A stretch of 64,000 nt of DNA from Zygaena filipendulae (lineage: Eukaryota; Arthropoda; Insecta; Lepidoptera; Zygaenidae), in contig OU015672.1 in the NCBI GenBank assembly GCA_907165275.2, forward strand, positions 4,136,501 to 4,200,500. Reading direction: 5' to 3'. Below the pieces are notes generated by a model. It had not been told where the DNA came from. It saw nothing but the letters and a program-made list of their open reading frames with translations, and did not search any database. The position numbers and the translations under genes were made by a program. Numbering within the stretch: position 1 is the first letter of the stretch; every line of letters starts with the position of its first letter. Of the stretch, positions 56,714 to 64,000 are shown one piece after another.

Positions 56714-59700
56714 TTACGTATCCGGCAACGGTTTCATTGGTCCCAAACTTAATAGTCCGTCGGCACCTAGCGCTTTCAAACTGTGCGCCATCATACCACT
56801 TTGCATATTGTGCACAGATATAACCGGTATACCGAAGCATCCGTCGGCCTGTTCGCGGTTAGCCAACGGAATGAAACTGTATATACCGAGGTTGCTCAGC
56901 CTTTTTATGCTGTCCTCTCGCGAAATGTCGACGACCGGCAAACCTAACTCCCTGTTAGGTCCAGACACGTTGTGGAACACCCGCTTGTGGTGCTGCAACT
57001 GCAGGGATTTGGGATATGAGGCCGGACACTCGTCGCATTTGAACATCGGCACTTTGCTGTGCGGGTGGGCGTTCGTGACGTGGACCGCCAAAGAGTTTTG
57101 GTTCATAAACATTTTTTTGCATATTTTACACGACAACATACCACCTCCTACGGTGGCTTCGGGGATTGAGAAATTACTAGATTTGGATGTATGTTTAATG
57201 CTGACTCCAGCACCTAAATTGGGTATATGAGGCAGCGGCCGCTCTGGCGATGGCGAGCGACTCTTCTGCTTCTGTTTAATGCTAATGCCTCGGGATGCCA
57301 GCACGTTCGCCATCGCATTCGCTTCTTTGTTAACAGTCTTTTTAGTTATGGAGATCTGACTGCCAAGGTTCAGTTTGTCTTTGGCACCTTGCACACTATG
57401 TATCATGGGCAGGCCTTCTCGTTGCTTCTGCATCGACATCACGTGGCAATCTTCGTTGTCATGTTTACCGGGCAGCAACATATCGGTCCTTCGCTTCTGG
57501 CTAGGTCCGCTCGCAGGCACCGCTGGTCTTTTCATGGGCATACGCGGTCTGGCGCCACGGATTTGCCCTTGCATTTGTAGGCCTGGCCTTATCGATGGTC
57601 TACCACCTCTCATGTTGGGCATGCGCGGCCGCAGTCCACTCACGTTCGCGTTGCCAGCCATCTTGATCGTGGCAGGGGTCGTCATCTGAGCACCCACCTG
57701 CCCCGGGGCTCCTGGCGCCCCTGGCTGCCCTGGTTGCATTGCTACCTGTCCAGGCGCAAACGTTTGCACGTTCTGTATTCTAATATTCGGACTAGGGGGC
57801 GGCTTCATAGATCCGCCAGGACTCGAAGCAGACACGTACGGATGACTAGGAGACATGTTGGGCGGTCCCATCTGACCCATCTGAGGGTGTTGGCCATTCA
57901 TTGATTGCCCATAAACGGCTTGCTGCATCCCGTGGAGCGGGGAGGATGTGGAATACGGTAAAGATGTTGGCGTCGTCGAGTACACATTCTGAGGCATCGC
58001 CCCAGGATAGCCGGCCTTCGACATAGGCTGCTGGAATTGCTGTCCATATCCAGATGACATGTAATTCTGATCCGGGTATTGTCCTGACATAGGTTGTCCC
58101 GGAGCACTATACATATTTTGAGGACCAGAATTCTGAGGGAAGCTTGGATGCATATTTTGCCCAGCGGGGAACGTATTGTACGGTGAAGATACTCCACCAG
58201 CTCCAGGGTAGGCCTGAATATTGATCATAACGTTCTGCTGATGAGTAAACCCGGGGCCACTACCACTTATACAAGATAATTTTCCAACTTGTTCTGCTAA
58301 CTGTTTCACGGGTAGTAAACTTTGAAGAATGCTGTTCGGCTGACTGTAAGGCAACATTGTCGTCGATGCAGGCGCAACGAGGCTTAAAGAATGACCACTC
58401 GTCCGTTTGTGGTCATCTAGAAGCATTACATCGGTGAATCTGAGGTTGCACACGTCGCACGTGTGTCGTGGGCCCAACGTGTCTAACGATATATACTCGC
58501 TATCAGACATTGACAAGTTATTTTCTTTCTTAGTCGTCGATGAAAGGAGACTGTCGAAGATATCGTCCGTTGTTTTTTCCAACATGTCAAGTGGAGGCTT
58601 CGTGTCGGGAGCGTTCCAATTGAAATTGTGCTGTTTCTCAGTGGACGTGCGAGATGTCAAGACGGGTGCGGAGCTATAGCTCGGTTGTGAAAAAGAAACA
58701 GGCGAGACGTAAGCTGTCGGTGGATTCTCCGCCTTGGGTATTATTGGTTTCACATCAGGTGCCGGTGTGGCGGACACTACACAACAATCGTCGTCTTCAT
58801 CGTTAGAATCCCCGTTGATCTCTATAACTGTGACACCGGTGTCTTCTTGTTTCGCCACTCGTAATAGAGGTATGGTGCTGGGGAGAGCATTATTTTCGAC
58901 CTGAGGAGTTGTGTCTAGTTCAGTTTTTATTGTTGTTAACTCTGCACCAGTACTATCGTTAGGGGTCGGTGACGATCTTTCTGTTTTTATTTTATCGGTG
59001 AATAAAGGTATATTAGATGATTGGGTATCTCCAGTATCAATTTCTTGTTTAACTACCACGTTATCCATATTAGTGTTTTGCGATTGTCGTCTCTCCGTTG
59101 TCGATGTAACTGTCTCCTGATCTTGGGCAGGACTTTCTTCGGCTTTACTTGCTTCTCGGTTAGCGATTGGGATTACTCTCTTTGGTGTTTGTTTAATTGC
59201 TGGCCTTGGATTTACTTTAACAACTTGTTTCAGCGGCGATTGACTGACCGGTATTTTTTGGGGTGTTTTGTTAGCCTCCTGTTTTTGCGACACAATTTTT
59301 AAAGGTATATTTTTTGCAGAGTTACCATGTGCTTTTTGAATCAAAACTGTCTTGTCCGAATCGTCACTTTCAGAGTTCTTATGATTGCTATTATGCTCGT
59401 CTTCAGAATCTAGATCACCGCCAGAGTTTTCTTGACTTCTGTCGTGTTCTTCGTCAAATTCACCATCGTCTTCTTTACCGTCGTTTTCTATATCATCATC
59501 TTCGTCATCGGAAGCTTTGAAATCCTTTAATCCATTGACAACTTTGAAAGTATTGCTATTATTGCCCTCGGATTTTAACTTCAATTTAATCCCGCCTAGT
59601 TGACCTAGCCTCTGCATAACATCTTCATTTGATTCCGGCTTCTCTGCCTTTACGGGTGTAGTGTTCTTTTTAATAGTGAAACCTAGACCGGTAAGTTTAT

Positions 59701-60084
59701 TTATCGTGGAATCGGGACTTGTTTCATTGGGCTTTTTGATAGAGATGCCAGTTTTGTTTAGTATTTGAGAGATGTCGATCTTTTGTGGCGTCTTTTGCGG
59801 GATAGTTTTGGGTGGTAAGGGTTCTTCATCTTCTGACCAGTCATCGCCTGACGGCGGAGCGTCTTCGTCGTCAGACAGCTTGGTGAGTAACACGGATGGC
59901 AGCGACACGTGCTGGATGAGATGCTGCTCTAGCTCCTCCCAGGAAATGAAGTCCTCTTCACACGTATAGCAACGGTACTCTTGCTTGGGCTTCTTGATGA
60001 CAGCCCCTGAAGACTGAAGCCTCTTTAGTATATCGGAAACATCATTGGCTGATGGCTTTATATCCTCTTCGTCGCCATTTTCAT
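56714..60084 (-). CDS. C2H2 zinc-finger protein, large last coding exon (5' end missing)
   Basis: A single 3371-nt exon encodes the last 1123 residues of a nuclear zinc-finger protein. The acceptor tattttcag precedes 60084 and the frame needs one base (G) from an upstream exon that I could not place. Fingers in order: CYTCEEDF..H..H near 59971-59909; HTCDVCNLRF..H..H near 58475-58400; and a C-terminal pair CKICKKMF..H..H and CKCDECPASY-type (C-x2-C...H-x4-H) between about 57130 and 56970. Between them lie an acidic Asp/Glu/Ser stretch (about 59520-59370), a Pro/Gly/Gln/Met-rich segment (about 58200-57700) and an Arg/Gly/Pro basic patch (about 57660-57480) with an AT-hook-like RGGRP. A short motif of the form L-x-x-x-G-x-x-IKK recurs about six times. 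Architecture suggests a chromatin-associated repressor such as fly Row (relative of woc) or MEP-1; I cannot choose between them. The stop TAA at 56716-56714 is followed 29 bp later by a MITE. Confidence 0.85.
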
Positions 60085-60237
60085 CTGAAAATAAAATTTG
60101 ATTGTAAATACTATGGAGCAATTTTCGTCAAACTTTGTAAGGAATTTAGAAGTAGTTAATAGCTTAAATCTTATATGGATACAAAAACAATATTTTAGTA
60201 CTTGATAGGCTTATTAAATGTTGTTTTTTTATATAAC

Positions 60238-60655
60238 ATGTGGTAAAATTAACTGCAAATATTTACAGGGCTGAAAGTATACGTAATAACAAACAGGATA
60301 AGCGAAAAAATAATATTATAAGTTCGGTAGTTTTGCAGAATATGACGAAAATAAATTCAGTGAAAAAACATTACAAATTACATTTACAAGGTATATAATA
60401 CAAGGCACGCGCCACGCACACAGCGAGCGATGCATCAGCTGGTCTGCTCGATCGTGGTCATTAACCTTAAGATACCGGCGCGGCGATGTGTTTGTAGAGC
60501 AATTGAGCGGCGAGCGCCTTCACAGGTTGTTTTGCTTTTGATTGATTTATTTTGTTTGAAAAAAGTATTTTTTTATATATTTTTTATTTTGTGAATATGT
60601 TTATAACGGTGTATACTTTCAACCGTGTAAACATTTGCAGCTAATTTTACCACAT
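60238..60655. mobile_element. MITE with ~47-bp inverted ends
   Basis: atgtggtaaaattaactgca and onward to gtatac at 60238-60282 is matched in inverse by gtatactttcaaccgtgtaa to ccacat at 60611-60655. The interior holds a GC-rich patch (60405-60530). It lies about 150 bp upstream of the visible zinc-finger exon, i.e. in its intron. Confidence 0.7.
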
Positions 60656-60750
60656 CTTACATAACTATCATTGAGAAGTGTTTTTTTTTTTAATTATCTT
60701 AAAAAATTATTACTAGGTAGAAAACTTCATGATCCTTCCTTATAAAGCAG

Positions 60751-60925
60751 TCCGTACCGTGGTCGGGCCAGTAACCAGAATTCCCAGCCCGACTACAATC
60801 GTACTCTCGTAACTCCAGAGCCAGAAGGCACAAATTCCTGGATTTAGTGGCACAAATGGGCACAATTAAAATAATGAATTTGTGCCAGCGTAAAAACTTG
60901 TTTCCGTACCGTGGTCGGGCCAGGA
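60751..60925. repeat. Short direct repeat gtccgtaccgtggtcgggcc
   Basis: The 20-bp motif at 60751-60770 recurs at 60902-60921, with ggcacaaattc and its inverse gaatttgtgcc between. Possibly an element edge. Unrecognised. Confidence 0.4.
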
Positions 60926-61044
60926 ACCATCACACTATTTCTTCATGCTTCTGTTATACTTACCTAATATTAAATTAAAATCATGTTAGACCTAAATAAA
61001 TAGATAATTCAAAATAATACGATATTATGATCCTGAAATATAAT

Positions 61045-61224
61045 AAATCGATAACTCGAAATACTCGAGCGCGTCAGATTAAGATATGCTGGGTTAATTA
61101 CATGCTGAGAAGTGTGTATATGAATAATCTGACGATTTGAACGTGACGTAAGGGAGTTAGAGGATCACAAACTTGCAAAAAAAAAACGCAACCTCGACAT
61201 TCTCAAGCGCGGTTGATTTATTTT
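61045..61224 (+). repeat. 180-bp direct repeat, copy 1
   Basis: aaatcgataactcgaaatac through ggagttagaggatcacaaac to gcggttgatttatttt. Nearly identical to 62778-62957, with a handful of substitutions and no length difference. Confidence 0.8.
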
Positions 61225-61329
61225 TTATTTTGAAGTAAATAACTCAAGGATAGCGGGAAAAATATAATCTGCCGATTTTCATAAGCCGAAGAAACAAAAA
61301 TCGTCTTTAAAGTTTAGAACGAGCAGCTG

Positions 61330-61730
61330 CAGAGAAACATGTACTTACTCATATTTCTGTCTTTCTTTCCCTTTTACTTTTTACCTATCTCTCACTCTCT
61401 CACACCGTCCTCACACTACTTTCCGTCGCCATAACGTCATCACAGCATATCACGGCGCTAAACGTATCAAATTATAACTTGTTTTTGGTCGGTTAAAATA
61501 CATATTAAAATAAGGTAAGTATTACATCAAACTATAGATTAACCTATAACCTTTCACTTTAATGTAATTTTTAACCGAGTTCTAAAAAGTAGCGGTAAAG
61601 GTAGGTGTATTACTCCGCTCTGCGCCTCTCTCTCCCTTTCACTTTTTGTGTATCTTTGACTTTCTCACACCATTCCCACGCTACTGTTCGTCGCCATGAC
61701 GCCATTTTACTTTACAGCTCATCACAAAAC
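61330..61730. repeat. Duplicated pyrimidine-rich segment
   Basis: ctttcccttttactttttac ... tctctcacaccgtcctcaca ... cgtcgccataacg near 61365-61440 is repeated in diverged form near 61630-61705. On the minus strand the second copy gives a short open frame starting ATGGCGTCATGGCGACG, probably chance. Confidence 0.4.
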
Positions 61731-62777
61731 AACGCGTTCATGTTATTATATGTAAGACGCTCTGGCTTGTTTGTGCTTTAAAGTTAGTTTTGCGAATAAT
61801 ATTTTGTGAGCTTTTACATATTTTATAGAAATATGAAGTGTGTTTTTTGTGCACAAGAAATAGCTCACAAAGTTATTAAATTTAACTTGAAATAAAAAAA
61901 AATCTTAAAAATATATCATAATTTTTGTTTCTAGCAGTCAGATTAATAATGTCCCTCAAAATTATTGTCAGATTTTAAGCCAACATAACTTGGACTGCAA
62001 GCTGAACCTTCTGTAAAATAATCTGACACGCTCGAGTATTTCAAAATTGAGATTTTTTTTTTGCATTTTCAAAAATTCGCTACTACCTTGCGTCACCTTC
62101 AAATCGTCAGATTTTCGAAGAGGAGCATTTTTAGGGTTCACTTAACATCCCCTTTGAATATCTGAAGCGCTGGAGTATTTTTTTTTTTTTTCATTTTCTC
62201 CCCTACCGGAGATCTAAACTACAATATCTGACGCGCTCGAAAGCCTGTAGAAGCTAAACCCACCGGTGAATGAAAAAAACATCATATAACCTTATTTTGT
62301 TTATACCTCCTAATCTTCAAAACCCAATAGGTCCCAATGACGCTCGAGTGAATCCCGAATTAGCATCGGTATCTCCCGTACTATAAATCGTAACCAATTT
62401 GGGGAGAAGTCGATTGGGACCCTCCAATCTCACTAAATTGAAATCTATTCTAACTTCGATTACACCTTCCGATTTCCTAGATTGGTGTTTGACAAATTGT
62501 AAAGTGTAATAAGCGCTTAAGGGCTCACAGAGTTTTCTACCTAGTAATAATTTTTAAGATAGTTTAGAAAAAATACTTTCAATATGAGCTATATTACTAG
62601 GTAGAAAACTTCGCGAGCCCTTATAGTACGGACCGCCAAGAGGGGATTTGTGGATTAGCTAAAGCGCGTCAGATGAACATAAGGGGGGTACCTTGCACCA
62701 TGTTGAGTACCTCCACCAAATATAGGCCCTCTACACTGGTGGGTGCGTCTAGAATAACCAATCAGATTAGTAAAAAA

Positions 62778-62957
62778 AAATCGATAACTCGAAATACTCG
62801 AGCGCGTCAGATTAAGATATGGTGGGTTAATTACATGATGAGAAGTGTGTATATGAATAATCTGACAATTTGGACGTGACGTAAGGGAGTTAGAGGATCA
62901 CAAACTTGCAAAAAAAAAACGCAACCTCGACATTCTCGAGCGCAGTTGATTTATTTT
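62778..62957 (+). repeat. 180-bp direct repeat, copy 2
   Basis: Second copy, 1733 bp after the first. The tandem array begins just after it. Confidence 0.8.
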
Positions 62958-62964
62958 GTCACTG

Positions 62965-63800
62965 TGAACCTAGCATCTCAAATGTTGGCATCTCAAAAAA
63001 AAACTTCAGATTTACTTGCATCCAGCATAGTTCTACAGTTCCTGATAGATTTCAACAATAGTTCTGTTGATTTACCAATTTAATCGCAATTTAAAGAATG
63101 AGATGCCAACTTCACAAATGACATTCCAGCATCTCATAAAATTTGAAGTATTTGAGCATCGAGGAGTTATGTCTAGCATAGTTCTGTACCTCCTGATTGA
63201 TTTTTAGGATAGTTCCGTTAATTTGGCATTAAAATAGAAATTTTAACGCAATTTAAAAAATGAGATGCTAACTTCACAAATGACATTCCAGCATCTCATA
63301 AAATTTGAAGTATTTGAGCATCGAGGAGTTATGTCTAGCATAGTTCTGAACCTCCTGATTGATTTTTAGGATAGTTCCGTTAATTTGGCATTAAAATAGA
63401 AATTTTAACGCAATTTAAAAAATGAGATGCTAACTTCACAAATGACATTCCAGCATCTCATAAAATTTGAAGTATTTGAGCATCAAGGAGTTATGTCTAG
63501 AATAGTTCTGTACCTGCTGATTGATTTTTAGGATAGTTCCGTTAATTTGGCATTAAAATTGAAATTTTAAACGCAATTTAAAGAATGAGATGCCAACTTC
63601 ACGAATGAAATTTCAGCATCTCATTAAATTTGAAGTATTTCAGCATCGAGAAGTTATGTCTAGCATAGTTCTGTTTATCCTGATTGATTTTAAGGATAGT
63701 TCCGTTGATTCGGCCTTATAATAACAATTTAAGGGTAAGATACAAACTTCACAGAAGATGATAATAGCATCTCATGATATTTGAGGTAATTGCGCAAGAA
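62965..63800 (+). repeat. ~162-bp tandem array
   Basis: The unit contains gaatgagatgccaacttcac, ccagcatctcataaaatttg, gagttatgtctagcatagtt and gattgatttttaggatagtt. The landmark agatgc recurs at 63101, 63263, 63425 and 63588 (spacing 162, 162, 163), with decayed copies before and after. Satellite-like; it may continue decayed to the window end. Confidence 0.85.
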
Positions 63801-64000
63801 GAAGTTGAATAAAGAACAATTCTAAACTCCCTGATTCAATTTCAGAATAGTGCTAATGGTTTAACATCATAGTCGCTAATTTAGGGTCGTGTATACTACT
63901 TCATAGTCGTGCCGATAATAACTGATGAGTTTTAACTTTTTTGAGGGAGTTCGTAAATATTACTGTGAGATGCTGACATTTTTATGTCAGTTCTGGCCTC

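Noticed and set aside
56682..57689. Plus-strand open frames of 100-180 codons opposite the zinc-finger gene
   Set aside because: The minus strand has one 1100-codon frame with zinc fingers; the plus frames are shadows.
60085..60121. Twelve-codon upstream extension of the zinc-finger frame
   Set aside because: It runs across a clear acceptor (ttttattttcag) and is probably intronic.
61600..61730. Short minus-strand frame starting ATGGCGTCATGG as the missing first exon of the zinc-finger gene
   Set aside because: It lies in a locally duplicated repeat and runs into a stop without a donor in the needed phase.

Overview
This window looks like nuclear DNA from a moth or butterfly. It is AT-rich and gene-sparse, genes are split into many short exons, and it carries repeat types familiar from Lepidoptera: short Helitron-like elements ending in CTAG, a tRNA-derived SINE, RTE-like and Jockey-like LINE scraps, and many small inverted-repeat elements. 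There is no operon structure, rRNA, CRISPR array or genuine tRNA gene. All assignments come from reading translations and splice sites by eye.

Layout. From 1 to 22 kb I see no convincing gene: only repeat remnants, a possible TATA promoter with a leader exon near 5.3-5.45 kb, a weak exon candidate at 0.2-0.47 kb, a hAT-type MITE at 20.4 kb and an AT microsatellite near 16 kb. At 22.2 and 26.0 kb two phase-compatible plus-strand exons may be the end of a small immunoglobulin-like gene. From 27.3 to 32.3 kb lies a plus-strand gene of at least six exons whose disordered, charged product I do not recognise. Tail to tail with it at 32.9-34.9 kb is a minus-strand dysbindin gene (BLOC-1 subunit, vesicle trafficking). 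At 36.9-50.6 kb is a complete 13-exon plus-strand gene for HAUS augmin-like complex subunit 5 (Dgt5 in flies; microtubule-dependent microtubule nucleation in the spindle), about 655 residues. From 50.7 to 56.3 kb there is intergenic DNA with a 238-bp near-perfect palindrome and a decayed LINE. At 56.7-60.1 kb is the last, very large coding exon of a minus-strand C2H2 zinc-finger, probably chromatin-associated protein. From 60.1 to 64 kb there are repeats, including two 180-bp direct copies and a ~162-bp tandem array running towards the window edge.

The genes are functionally unrelated housekeeping-type genes. The most notable biology is architectural. HAUS5 introns consist largely of nested mobile elements, several ending within 25-50 bp of splice sites. 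GC-rich exons sit in AT-rich introns. The convergent unknown gene and dysbindin have overlapping 3' ends. A 346-bp TA-flanked MITE occurs three times, one copy 29 bp beyond the stop codon of the zinc-finger gene. I found no obviously new enzymatic or defence system.
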